Source of the DNA: Acanthaster planci
Lineage: Eukaryota > Echinodermata > Asteroidea > Valvatida > Acanthasteridae
Length of the DNA: 64,000 nucleotides
Direction: 5' to 3'
NCBI RefSeq assembly: GCF_001949145.1
Contig: NW_019091412.1
Coordinates: 124,001 to 188,000 of the forward strand
Below, in pieces: positions 14,801-25,656 of this stretch. Each line of letters begins with the position of its first letter. Positions within the stretch are counted from its first letter, which is position 1. A program made the translations under genes and the position numbers. The notes below the pieces were generated by a model. The model did no database searches. It saw only the letters and a program-made list of their open reading frames with translations, and was not told the origin of the DNA.

Positions 14801-17800
14801 TACGACTGACTTCCTGCTGCTGCATTAGTTCACAACTGCATTTTTTACGTTCTTTGTCATCCTGACAGACACGCTACAGGCACGCTCGCTTTGTACTTCT
14901 CAGTCACCGCGCTCGGAGTCATTTGAGGCCCGTCGACCCTACCTGTTGCCGCAGTCGATCTTGGAGGTGACCTGCTGCTTGAGTTCCTTGAGTTCGTCCA
15001 CGGGCAGGGTGCCGGAGACAATCTGCTTCTGGCTGTCGATCAGCTCGTACATCATCTTGTGGATGGTGTTGAATAGTTCCCTGTTTATCTTCTGAAGTTT
15101 GAGGTCAGAGAAAGAACAATACGTCCATTGTAGTCTGATGGTATCGCATGCAGGATGCAGTATTCATACGCCGTTCTAATGACTGGTCCTGACATGGAAA
15201 ACCTCCTTGAAATGCACGGTGGACTTTCGCCACAATTAAAAATCATTGGCATTATGATGCGATTTGAATAATTGAAATCTAATGATCCCACAGGTGCTGC
15301 TGATGATCATTTTACTTACAAACTGAAGAGGCAAACTAACCCTAACCCTCCCCATTTCTCCAAAATCCTTCTGGCAGTTTTGGAGGATTTGGGAGGATTG
15401 AGGGGGGGTCCCTGGCAAAAAGGGCCAAGGGAGTTAGGCCAATAGGGTTAATAAGTATTAGCAGACACTGCTTCACCCAAACCCTGGAAAACAATAAGGT
15501 TTTTACCTCATTGTACTGCTCGAGTATCAAAACAGTAACAATAATAAAATGGTCCTCTTAATTGTATCAAAGTACCAGCGACAGAAAAACAAAGACAAGG
15601 AGGTCATTACCTGAAGATGCAAAATTGAAAGGATAATAAACCCAACATATGGGTCTTGGACATTTTATTTGTGGGGGAGGGGGGCCAGCGCTGGCAAATC
15701 TTGGATGTGATATGGTGCTCTATTCAATTCTTCAGGAATTGCGGTCATGAAGATGAATAAAGAAATTGACTGGTGCGGGATACCGGTGCTCCACCAACTG
15801 AACTGTCCAGTCCAACGTTGGTGGCTCTTCCCATTTGTCAGTGTCATTGTTTGAGGGGTGCTCACAACAAGCCATTGAACCTGGAACACCATGTAAGCCT
15901 CTGGAATTCTGTTACAAAATGCTTTTGTGGTCTGCAACTTTGGATAATTACCGTTAGTCGTGCGGGGCTGCCGCTGCTCTGGACAGTGCAAAGACAAAAG
16001 GGTTCATTTGTTTCAAATGATGGGCAGACTTACCACATAGAGCTGTTTCCATAACACACCCCATTCTCGGATCACCGTCGTCAGCTCGTGCACAACGGGT
16101 GTTTCCTTGGGCGTAACTGTCTCCAGGACATCCCTATTGGAAGGGTGAACAATAATCCAGAAATAAAGCACAAGGGAAGACAGAAAGACACTTCCCTGGG
16201 AAGTTGACAAGATTGAGAGTAGTTCTGACGCCATCACAGAACAATTTATTAAGAACAAATAAAAGGGTGAGAATTTAAACACGCAGACACCAAGGTACTC
16301 ACCCTACATCCCTTGTGTGGACCTTCCTTTGTTCACGTGATGTAAAAGAAAATTAAAGAAAATACTCATTTTTCTTGAAGGTTCCTCTTCCTTTCATGAC
16401 AGATGAACCTTATCCCCAAAATGACTCTACCGGTATACTTTTCAGAGAAGGGAAAACGTCCTGTGGACATGGGTAAGTCCACAGAATGCCTTCCTGTCCC
16501 GCATCCTGTAGACATCTTTTGTTCACAAGTCCACACTAGGTATGTAAGGTTAGTGCACTTGTTCTGTTGTAGGGTGTCTTATGTTATTTCATCTATTTTG
16601 TGGGGACCAAAAAGCGCGGAAATTTGGTGAAAGAGAAACGTCCCTACAACTTGGTCCTCAGTTTGCCGAACGAAAGAAATTGTCCCCTTGGTTAAGACCC
16701 CACACACACACAAGTGTGTGTACGCCTGCAACTGGGGACCCCCTNNNNNNNNNNNNNNNNNNNNNNNNNNNNNNNNNNNNNNNNNNNNNNNNNNNNNNNN
16801 NNNNNNNNNNNNNNNNNNNNNNNNNNNNNNNNNNNNNNNNNNNNNNNNNNNNNNNNNNNNNNNNNNNNNNNNNNNNNNNNNNNNNNNNNNNNNNNNNNNN
16901 NNNNNNNNNNNNNNNNNNNNNNNNNNNNNNNNNNNNNNNNNNNNNNNNNNNNNNNNNNNNNNNNNNNNNNNNNNNNNNNNNNNNNNNNNNNNNNNNNNNN
17001 NNNNNNNNNNNNNNNNNNNNNNNNNNNNNNNNNNNNNNNNNNNNNNNNNNNNNNNNNNNNNNNNNNNNNNNNNNNNNNNNNNNNNNNNNNNNNNNNNNNN
17101 NNNNNNNNNNNNNNNNNNNNNNNNNNNNNCCCTACACTATGTGGACTTCCTTTGTGCAGAGGTCCACACTATGTATGGCACGCCTGCACACGCACCCACA
17201 CGTTGTTATTTGAGAAATCAATCAGGCCAGAATATAACATTTGCCAGATCACAACGAAACTAACAAGCAAAGTCCTACAACCTAAGTGTTTCTCTTTCAT
17301 TTGGTAAGGAAAATCTTAAGCTGGAAATCACCTGCCATCTGTCAGTGCGTAACCCCATGCCTACAGAAAATGTACCTGAGCATGAAACCTACACTTGCAT
17401 ATACACGTAGTACGGTGGACTCTGTGTGGATCTGTTGCTGCTGCCTTGTACAATGCACATGTACACGCACATGTATGCTGATAACGTATTATTCTGTTCT
17501 GATTAAAATAACATAATCTTGTCTCATGTTTAATGAGTGGAGTTTGGGTACATGCAATTCTCCCTGGAACAAGATGCAACATGGCAAATTATCAGCAATT
17601 CATAAATACCTCAGACAGTCTCCCTATTCAACAACTAGCAACTTGACTGTGTATTAACATCTGATAATGCCAGCTGAAAAGTGGTAATATCCGCTGCATA
17701 AATCACTCACTGGTGCCCGGATACAAGAGAGTTTAATCAATTCTAATTGGTCAAGAGTCTGGGTGCACATTGCTTGCCACAAGCGTGCCAAGTCCATGTA

Positions 17801-20800
17801 AGGAGATTCTAAACTAAAATGGACGGGGTTGTTTTTCGGAAAATGAAAAGTAAAATTTTAGAACAAAATCATTTGAAATCAGTCATACACGTATATTGAC
17901 TTCGTTTGACACTCTGACTAAACAAGGTATTTATGAATGGGAATAAATACATGTATGTACTAGGCTGGTCTTAAAGTTTAAAGACCGGCTGAAGAGACTG
18001 AACACTGATAATGCCCAAGCCGCCATTCTCCTTAGCCAGTCTTAAATGCACATTTAAGACTGGAACCAGCACGTATTTATTCCCTTATTACAAGGAGCAA
18101 AAGGGTACATAAACAGGTCAATGTCCTCACCCCCGGTTTTCAACAGACGCCTCCTTGACGTGCACATAAGTCTTTGGGAAAATACCCTGCAAGAACAAGG
18201 GTAAACAAAGACATACGATAATATGAGACCAGGAACCAGACTTCTAGGTCAGAAACCACTCATCCCCAAATGCACAAGTCTTGAAGTTGCCCGTGGAAAG
18301 TGCCAGTCAACTAGTCACAATAGATTCAATTATGTCCAAATTCCATGCGGCCGTTAGACTTGAAGTTTGTCAGGCAAAAATAAAAGTACCGTAGTTATGC
18401 ACTGTGCACATTTGAAGTAGGGTAACTTATGACACGAAAGTGGAGCCGGTACCTGGAAAATACGACACTTCAAGAACATCAAGTGGATGTTGTACACATC
18501 CTTGAGTTCTTTCAGGTTTAGATATGAATGTATTAACCCCAACAGCCCTGAATCCTCCAATTTTAATATGATTTTGCACATACCCTAGGGAGTTAGGGTT
18601 AACATGGACTTGAGAGCTAAACTCCAATAGTAAAAGCCACATGACTGAATATTTATAAGAAAAGTCAGGAATCTAATGCTGAAAATGATAGAAAATTTGA
18701 TAGTCAAACAACCGATTTGCACTGATTTTTTTGAACAGATTTAAAGCCACGAGCATAGAGTAAGCTGCAACAGGAAATTCTGTCCATTTCTGCATACATT
18801 TATAAACTGGCTCTGTTTTAGGCTGGACGCTCAAATGAACATTCACAGGAGCTGACAAAATCATAATGGGCAATGTAAACACACAACAGTGAATAACATT
18901 TCAAACATGTCAATTGGAACAAACTCTAACTGAAGATGAAGTAAAAATATTATGTACATGGAGGCTACACATTACAAACATGTACATTACTTTTGTATCA
19001 AGTTGCAGATCATTTTTCCATTGTTGTTTAATTTCAACTTCTGGGTTCCTGAAAGTCTGGGTGTGAATATCATGTATGCGCTTGTAGCAAAGACAGTTAA
19101 TAAGAGAAGCAGGCACATGTGCCAAAGATATGGTGTAACTGTTCAGCGCTTTATATTTATGCACTGGAAAATACAGGCTTGCGAACATGCACAATGTACT
19201 CGTACATATACAGTGGTGCAGCCAGGAAATTATAATAAATTTATTGTAAACACAGTCTGATGGAAACCAGATGTGAATAAAATGGCTCTCAAACAAATTT
19301 TTATTCTTTTTGCCTCTGGGTAATTCCAGAAATTAGGGGTCCATGTTTTTTGTGTGTCCCTGTCACATCTGCCATGAATTTCTAAGTTCAGAACACATTT
19401 TCTAATTTCCAAGAGTGAGAAATTAATGAAAATTACCGTCCAAACAACTAGTAATAGTTTGAAATCAGTTCTGGTGATATTTCCATGTCAAATAACAAAG
19501 GCACGACGACGGGGCACAAAAAGGTCACACTTTTGGACCCCTAATTTCTGGAATTACCCCTCTCTGAAAAAGTGGCAAGTTGCATCTGGCATCAAGAGAG
19601 TGAATCTCTCAACAGAAGTACCTTCAATGTAATTGCAATCAAATGGTATTCAAGGATACTGGCGACATGCTACAAATGTTTCACAGGCACTGGTAAAAAT
19701 GATACCATACATGTGTGTAGGATGGAACTCCATCGTGCCAAACTGATTTATGAGTGAGTGCATACAACTAGCAAGGAGCTTTGGAAAGAGAAATCCCACA
19801 AGGAAACTTACCCTGAACCTCCGGTTCCTCGTTGTGAAACCTTTATACCAGCCTGAGAGGAGGAAAGGGTGAGGATATGAACAAGTTATACTCTAGGTAC
19901 TGTGGAAGCACACGGTGCCCTGCATGTACCCTACATGTACAATATAATGCCGTACATCATGTCACAATCACAAGCCCTGTCCAATAAATATCCAACAAAA
20001 TTTAGCCTTTTTGAAATTAAAGCAACGTATGCACTCTTTTGTTCCAGAAAAGTGCTCAAAGATTGAACAACAGGTTCTCAGTTGATATGCTTCATGTAGG
20101 GCTACTAAAATATAAAAATTGTATCTTAAATTCACAGGCGAATGTAGTATTTACTACAAAATTGCTATTCTATATGTATTTTAAATAAACGTATTCAAAT
20201 GTAGTATTTAATACCACTGAGAATAGTCTGGCCTAAATCTCTGAAGAATGTAGCTCTTCACATGCATGTACTGAGCTTGTTCACTTTCCTAAGCAAAATT
20301 TCTTGGTTGTTGATTCAACACTAACTGCTGAACAAAACAAGAACATACAGTTCCTCCCCCAAATGACAAGTCTGGCTAAAAATGAAGTCGTAAATCTACC
20401 TCACAACAGGCTTCCATTCACAAGAGACAGATCTTGGATAATTGCAAGTGTTAGAATGGGCCTTGTAAGCCATGACTAAGACTTGATAGCCCTCAAATAG
20501 ATTCTCCTTAGAACTTCTCGGGCAGAAACAAACTATTAGGCCCCCTTAATATTGAAAGCTGATTGAGGCTGCATCTACTTTAATTAAAAAAAAAAGAGGA
20601 CCTGTGGTTGAAAATGTACATCCTGCACCTTAACTCCAAAGAACAGTTACTTTCCAAATTGGTTTGTCCTTTCGTATTTTATCTAATACAGTACGGTGCA
20701 CACTTTTGGTCACACTATGAAAACTGCCCCCTAAAGAGATGAAGGCATCCGATGAGACCAATCATCTGAACTACATGTATGACAACCATCCCCTAATGTC

Positions 20801-23800
20801 TTAGTCGGTACAAAAGAACAGGTACTTTACACCTGCGCGGGTGTGGGGGAGGGAGGGATTGACGACGGGATCAAACTTGCGAGATTTGCTTCAGCCATGG
20901 TAACAGTGTACATCCGTGCTCCCTGAACCCATGTACTTGTCCACCTGAAACACTATGCCAAAAAGCCCACTATACTAGGGCCAGCAGCTTCATTCCAGCA
21001 GAGCCCATTTGGTCTGTGATTCTAGGCAGTAGAATCCCACTAACAACATAACCTACGAACCCCCATCTCAAGTACACAAGAAGGCAAGTTGTGTATACAT
21101 GTAACTCTCACTTAAAACGAGAACCAGCTGTGATCAAGACAACAGAAAATCCCTGGTGAATAAATCAAGCAGTCCCAGACAGCGGTACCAACATTTCCAC
21201 CATGTGCACCCAGATCTTGTTTATGCATATGCCATGTACACTGTACATGTACATTGTACATGTAAGGTGCACGTACATGTACCATAGGAAACACATGGCC
21301 TTACCACACATGCACTGTACAGTTTCAATGTTTGATGTTAGCAGTGTGCTTCAGCCGGGAACCGGAATGCTTTCGATTCCGCACCTGCAAAAGTTGCCTG
21401 TGTAATTGGCAAGTCTGCATATCCTGCAGTTGGCCCAGATGTTGATTTCTTGCCCACATGGTTTAATTCATTTCCTGTGAATCTTCTTCGTCAGAGCTCA
21501 GCTCTGCACATGCGACAGCACTGCACCAATCCCTGGCCATGCACAACGGCATGCCCACCTCAATGACAAGTTTAGCTTCCCCGCAGTGAGTGGATTTCTC
21601 AGTTGAAACACATGTACTGGATGAAATTACAACGTTGTAAACATAGCGTACAGTGCAAAGTTTAAGTAGACAAAAACAAAAACAGCCGTGGCATACAGGT
21701 ACATGTAACAAGCGATTAAACCCCAACTTTTAAAGTTATTAATGAAGGCACGAGTATCAATTGTTGTCAGAGACAGCACTGATATTCTTGAACATCAAAT
21801 GATGGAGTGAATGCAAACTTTGCTTCGATACACTACACAGGAGGGAAAACAGAAGAACCCCCTTTTTAAACATACATGTATTTGGCACTGAGGGTAAAAT
21901 AAGAAAAAAACAGTACATACACATGTAGGCCATTGAGCAATTCAAGATATTACGGATCCATTTTTTTTTTTCATGTCCCTGTCACATCTGACATATGATT
22001 TTGTAAGTTCAGAACACATTTTCTAATTTCCAAGAGTGATGAATTAATGCAAATTACCTGCCAAACAAATACTGCCGTAATAGTTTGAAATCACTTCCGG
22101 TGATATTTCCATGTCAAATAACAAAGGTCAGATGTAACAGGGTCACAAAAATGTCACACTTTTGGACATGTACATGTATGGATACTTGAACACATGTTTT
22201 CACACTGTTACACATGTATCTCAGGGTGACATGATATGAGCTGGCATTTGAGGAGTGTCATAAATTATTAGGATGGAGGTTGACAAAGACTTGAATATTT
22301 CGGTGCAATGGCTACACCTGTACAATACACTATCTGTTCCATGTTATTAAAAATAATGATGGTTTTACGAACGAGCACATTAACTTTTGCTCTGAGAACT
22401 GAAATCAATTAAAAAGTATCTGATGTCCAAAATATGGACAGAGACAATTAGGAATCCTGTGAATCTTTTTAACCTCTTTCTCATTCCAACTGACCTGAAC
22501 ACTCCTCCAGGATCTGGACGGTGTCCCCCACGCTCAGCCTGAGCTCAAAGGAATTACTCCCCTCAAAGTTATAAATAGCTGTAAGGAAGGAAAAAGAACG
22601 TGTCAGCCATAAACACAAGTCCTGAAAGGCCCTTGATTGTAGGGAAAGTTTAGCGGTAGATGACGATTTTTTGTATACCATTCTCGAGGAGTTTGGATCT
22701 GTACAATTAACACTGCAGAAATATCCAGTTGTGACTTGTACACACTCTGACCATTATCTCCTTTGGACTTATTAACTTCCTCAATTGTAATTAGAATTTC
22801 AGTTCCCCCTTGCATCCTGGGAATTTTCCATGTACATGTAGCTCAGGAGTATCGGGTCCCTTTGAAGGGTCAGGGAACGTCACAGGTACAGTCCGACATT
22901 TGTTGCTGTCCATAGAGTAACCAGGGAAAATAATTGTTGAAAAGCATGCATGGTTTCAAGATAGTGATGGGACAAAACTCCCTATGAAGTAATTCTTTCG
23001 GCAAGCTGTCTAAAGACCCAATTTTTGGATAGTAGTGGTTCGTTTATTATTCAGCAAAGCATGCGCAAGCATTAACATGATACACATGCACATGCTCAGT
23101 TGCTATCGGCAGGTTCAGTGCACATTACATAGCTGCAATCGGCTAAAGGCGAGGGAGTCCCAGATGCTGAGTTTGGGCGCATTTTGAAATATGACTCATC
23201 AATTTTTGATTTGAAATGGCGATCCCAGAATTTTGTTTTCTTCACAATGTACAGCCTTCACTGATTTCAAACTTCATAAGGTTAGTTGTGGAACACCCTT
23301 CTTTAGATTTTGAGCACTTCTTCAAAGGATGTATGACAGACTGCACCTTGAACATAAACCACAGAGCTCATTCTCCAAGTGAATTGTCACCAACATGTGT
23401 TCGTTTACTAGAATCCACCCCCCCGTCTGAAACCCTCCATTTTTCACGGAGATTTTCCCTCAAACCTTCCTATTAAACTCACTCAAATGCTCATGTTAGA
23501 CCCCAACTAAATGTACTACATGTATAGCGTCTGTCCAAGTTTATGCATATCACACTTGACACAATTTATCTAAAATACGGCATAAGACTATGAGATGACA
23601 TTGTAAACAATATGACTTTGGCACATGCTGGGCACATGCACACTGGATCTCTGTGCTGCTGTTGGGCCGGCCCAACTATAGCACTCTAGTTGGGACGGTC
23701 CAAACTATAGTTGGGACTGATGCTGTAGTTGGAGCTTAACACTTACATGCCGTAATTTGATAAAACATTCAAACACTGATATTCATAACACCCCCCCCCA

Positions 23801-23866
23801 AAAAAAAGGGAACAAAAACTCACCCACTGCATATTTGGCTTCAATGGTTGGCACCCAACCAGTCAT
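158..23866 (-). CDS. DOCK1: DOCK1/2/5-family Rac guanine-nucleotide exchange factor, 3' end outside window
   Basis: Dedicator-of-cytokinesis protein of the DOCK-A group (DOCK1/2/5, fly myoblast city, worm CED-5). Known role: with an ELMO partner it loads Rac with GTP at the membrane for cell migration, engulfment and myoblast fusion. Thirty-eight coding exons join in continuous frame to 1490 codons. Order seen: SH3, helical region, DHR-1, long helical linker, start of DHR-2. The start ATG at 23866 opens [15 protein letters not shown], like the DOCK MTRWVPTKREEKYGV start, with an in-frame TGA shortly upstream. Family hallmarks include STKLTQN followed by [18 protein letters not shown]-like [16 protein letters not shown], and KYGDMRR-like [11 protein letters not shown]. 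The DHR-2 start also has some DOCK3/4-like wording (FLRNKTF, YERLADF), so a pre-duplication character is possible, but DHR-1 is clearly DOCK1/2/5-like. The catalytic end of DHR-2 and the proline-rich tail lie beyond base 1. One intron is GC-AG and one looks U12-type. Confidence 0.95.
844..1252 (-). other. Likely U12-type (minor spliceosome) intron in DOCK
   Basis: Minus-strand intron between DOCK exons 36 and 37. It begins GTATCCTTGC (1243-1252), matching the U12 donor RTATCCTTT in 8 of 9 positions. It carries TTCCTTGAC (858-866), a perfect match to the U12 branch consensus TTCCTTRAY, with the branch A about 15 bases before the terminal AG. No strong polypyrimidine tract separates branch and acceptor. 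Phase 1 on both sides restores an isoleucine codon. Confidence 0.85.
3455..3550 (-). repeat. Probable dispersed repeat fragment (CATGGAAAA...GGGAACCCTG type)
   Basis: On the minus strand the stretch reads from TCATGGAAAAATCCTGGAAA through repeated TCCTGGAA words to GTGGGAACCCTG. I recognise this pattern as a common interspersed repeat in animal genomes, but cannot name the family. It sits in the DOCK intron just upstream of the 3594 splice donor side and is not coding. Confidence 0.4.
3594..8686 (-). other. DOCK1: DOCK exons 19-31: helical (armadillo-like) linker
   Basis: Exons 8589-8686, 8331-8420, 8132-8232, 7860-7994, 7412-7523, 6983-7160, 6715-6842, 6354-6455, 5887-6080, 5429-5608, 5038-5248, 4394-4479, 3594-3753. 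Conserved stretches include [59 protein letters not shown]-like [49 protein letters not shown] and [13 protein letters not shown]. The donor after 5429 is GTGTTG rather than GTRAGT, but frame and homology require it. Residues about 649-1240. Confidence 0.93.
6555..6628. repeat. AT-rich self-complementary tract
   Basis: Repeated AATATTCGAATATT, ATCGAATCTTCAAATATT and TTTGAATATTTGAAT words that pair with each other on both strands. It lies in the DOCK intron between exons 25 and 26. Probably a decayed repeat, with no coding role. Confidence 0.45.
8904..8972. mobile_element. Short inverted-repeat element with telomere-like ends, copy A
   Basis: A 69-bp unit in the DOCK intron between exons 18 and 19. 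It begins TTAACCCTAA and ends GGGGTTAGGGTTAA, so its ends are inverted repeats. The interior (CCTAAATCCTCCAATTT, CGATTTTACATACACCC) matches copy B at 18533 with few changes. It has no coding capacity. Confidence 0.7.
9260..11888 (-). other. DOCK1: DOCK exons 13-18: DHR-1 (C2-like) domain
   Basis: Exons 11807-11888, 11470-11594, 10916-11014, 10659-10737, 10051-10154 and 9260-9485. The translation runs through [66 protein letters not shown] and [10 protein letters not shown], then a Ser/Gly-rich stretch ([16 protein letters not shown]) and [20 protein letters not shown]. In DOCK1 this C2-like fold binds PtdIns(3,4,5)P3 and places the exchange factor at the membrane. Residues about 411-648. The low-complexity Ser/Gly insert is longer than in vertebrate DOCK1 as I remember it. 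Confidence 0.93.
12406..12569 (-). mobile_element. tRNA-derived SINE copy in DOCK intron 11
   Basis: On the minus strand a tRNA-like head carries an A box TGGTTAAGGTTGG (12550-12562) and, about 24 bases on, a perfect B box GGTTCAAATCC (12516-12526), the two internal RNA polymerase III promoter elements. It lacks a closed acceptor stem and continues into unrelated sequence (CTGGCATCACATCCAGAGGG), as SINEs do. The 3' limit is uncertain. It lies between DOCK exons 11 (12635-12785) and 12 (12130-12250). Confidence 0.7.
16745..17129. other. Assembly gap (385 N) in DOCK intron 4
   Basis: Run of N between DOCK exon 4 (18131-18186) and exon 5 (16034-16133). The left flank ends in CACACACACA/GTGTGTG. 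Similar blocks (CCCTACAnnnnnGTGGAC, then CAAGTCCACACTAGGTATG or AGGTCCACACTATGTATG) occur on both sides near 16306, 16530 and 17129. The gap is therefore probably a collapsed repeat. Open frames crossing it are artefacts. Confidence 0.95.
17939..18084. mobile_element. 146-bp inverted-repeat (hairpin) element
   Basis: Begins GGGAATAAATAC and ends GTATTTATTCCC, a perfect 12-base terminal inverted repeat. Inside are two further palindromes built on the same word: GCTGGTCTTAAAG/TTTAAAGACCGGC, and CCAGTCTTAAATG with its exact complement two bases later. It lies in DOCK intron 4, just downstream of exon 4. No coding capacity. MITE-like. Confidence 0.6.
18533..18602. mobile_element. Short inverted-repeat element with telomere-like ends, copy B
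   Basis: A 70-bp unit in DOCK intron 3. It begins TTAACCCCAACAGCCCTGAA and ends GGAGTTAGGGTTAA. Interior and ends align with copy A at 8904 in the same orientation. No coding capacity. Confidence 0.7.
19318..19559. mobile_element. MITE-like element, family copy 1 (complete)
   Basis: A 242-bp non-coding element in DOCK intron 3. Left end GGGTAATTCCAGAAATTA; the right end is its inverted copy. It is flanked on both sides by CTCT, a 4-bp target-site duplication. The interior shares long stretches with the copies at 21956 and 25440 (GTGATATTTCCATGTCAAAT, AGTTCAGAACACATTTTC). Confidence 0.85.
21956..22167. mobile_element. MITE-like element, family copy 2 (ends decayed)
   Basis: About 212 bp in DOCK intron 2. 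It shares the interior of copy 1 almost word for word (TGTCCCTGTCACATCTGACA, CCGGTGATATTTCCATGTCA, GTCACACTTTTGGAC), but both outer ends of the terminal inverted repeat are lost. The left edge is a poly-T run. Confidence 0.8.
23661..23734. repeat. Palindrome cluster in DOCK intron 1
   Basis: Perfect 16-bp palindrome GTTGGGCCGGCCCAAC, followed within 60 bases by alternating AACTATAG and CTAGTTGGG/CTATAGTTGGG words in both orientations. It can form several alternative hairpins. It begins about 90 bases below the exon 1 splice donor. Confidence 0.55.
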
Positions 23867-25439
23867 GGCTGATGTTCCTATACACTCTCAGATGTGGCAC
23901 TTACATTCTCACTGTGGGGACAATGCAGGACTTCGGAAGGACAGAGAATGAGGGGAAAAAAACAACCCAAAACACTCTTATTTCCAAAGCTATAAAGAAT
24001 GTCAACCCATTAACATGTTTTCCAGTCAACTGCAAGTATGGTATGCCCCGTTTTACACATGATTTACATGTAACTCACTCCACACAACAAACTTTTATGA
24101 CAGGGATGCACCACATGAAGTCACATTTATGACGCTGTTTTACCGTTCATGCCTACTTGACTCTAAAAACAAAATGCACTGTACATGTACGTAAATTAGT
24201 ACACATGAACTGGTTTCCGTCAGGTAACTGACATGAACAGAAGGCTCACAAATAAGGTTCTTATTCAGAAGTCTCAATTGAAGCTGCCTGAAATTTTCTT
24301 TTTACAAGCTTTTAGAAAGTGCTAATTTTCCCACAGTTGGGGATGAGAAAAATTATTATTTGAAACAGACAATTCAACTTACAAATTATTTCAGTTTTCA
24401 AACCAAATTCTCCGCTGACTGAAGTCACATATTAGTAGGGTAAGCATTTACAGGTATTTCTGGAACTGGGTACCAATTTTATGTCAACACTGGGTACCCT
24501 TAAAACATAAAGAAACACAATCCCGGCAGACCATGTGCACAAAACAGCGCCCTTTATTGTACAAAGGAAGTCGCACATTGTTCACAACATTTGAGGGGAA
24601 TCACCCCTACCTTTTATTAAACAAAGTGTCACCATTAATTTGTAACAAAAGTAGCTCTGTCAATCTCTAAACCGGAGTTACGACTGCGGGACTGGGTTTT
24701 CGGTGGCACAATGATTTTTCTGCGATTCTGCTCTTTACTTTTAAAGTTCACTACAAACATTTTATACCATATGTGGAATTTATTACGGGTAGCCGGCCTG
24801 AAAAAATGGAACAGGGTTTTGATATTGACAGGAGGCTACCCAGCTTAGGCTTTATTAATTAAATTAAAACTGCACAAACACGATTCAACATGAAAATGAT
24901 GCGCTTGACCTCAAACAGCCTTACAATGTACATGTACATGTATAGTATAATGAAGCTTTGTGCATGAAGTTGTTTACAACTGTTAGACAACAAAACAACC
25001 CAATTCAGGATCTGGGAAAGTGGGTGTCTGGGCAATACTGAAATCCCACGCCTGAGGGATTTTTTTTAATTAGCATTCAATCAACTGGGTCAGCCAGCAG
25101 CAGCGGACAAAGAGACACTGATGAAAAACCATGTGGGTGTGTTTACCACACACCATTATGCCCTAGCTTTTAATCTGAACACTCACAGAACAACTGTGTT
25201 TTGAAAACATGCAGCAATACCAGAAACTGAATCATGTAGCTTATCATAACAACTGACTTAAAAAGAAACACCCTTTAATAAGAAATAGTTGACTGCACAC
25301 TCGGGAATCTGCATCTGTTTTATCACAGTAGGAAATCAAGTGCCGGTAACTATGAAATGTCACATACATGTACATGCACACTGTATGGTTTTAGCAAATA
25401 TTTATGTTCCGTGTATTTATTTTAGATTTGCATGCATAA

Positions 25440-25656
25440 GGGTGATTCCAGAAATTAGAAGTCCATTTTTCTCGTGTCCGTTACATCTGACATATGATTT
25501 TGTTAGTCCAGAACACACTTGTACATATACCTGTCAAACGAATACTAACAGTTTGAAAACAATTCCGGTGATATTTCCATGTCAAATAACAAAGGTCAGA
25601 TGTAACTGGGACACAAAAATGTCACACTTTTGGACTCCTAATTTCTGGAATTACCC
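25440..25656. mobile_element. MITE-like element, family copy 3 (complete)
   Basis: A 217-bp non-coding element upstream of DOCK coding exon 1. Ends GGGTGATTCCAGAAATTA and the complement of GGGTAATTCCAGAAATTA. It is flanked by ATAA on both sides, again a 4-bp duplication. The inner part of each arm (TTTTGTGTCC, GTTACATCTGAC) also pairs, so most of the element can fold as a hairpin. Confidence 0.85.

Larger units (their letters stand above)
19853..23823 (-). other. DOCK introns 1-2, no additional gene seen
   Basis: Apart from exon 2 (22495-22578), the MITE copy at 21956 and the palindrome cluster at 23661, this stretch is AT-rich and dense in ACATGTA words (for example 21230-21290). Open frames are short and unconserved to my eye. 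Confidence 0.5.
12130..23866 (-). other. DOCK1: DOCK exons 1-12: SH3 domain and N-terminal helical region
   Basis: Coding exons in transcript order: 23824-23866, 22495-22578, 19812-19852, 18131-18186, 16034-16133, 14943-15091, 14127-14316, 13804-13952, 13277-13358, 13033-13096, 12635-12785, 12130-12250. Each has AG before and GT after on the minus strand, and phases match throughout. Exons 1-3 give the SH3 domain ([20 protein letters not shown], then the GWYKGF-type turn). In DOCK1 this domain binds ELMO and folds back on DHR-2. The next exons match the family helical region ([60 protein letters not shown]). Residues about 1-410. Confidence 0.93.

Noticed and set aside
16581-17307. Long open frames spanning the N run
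   Set aside because: They exist only because N has no stop codons.
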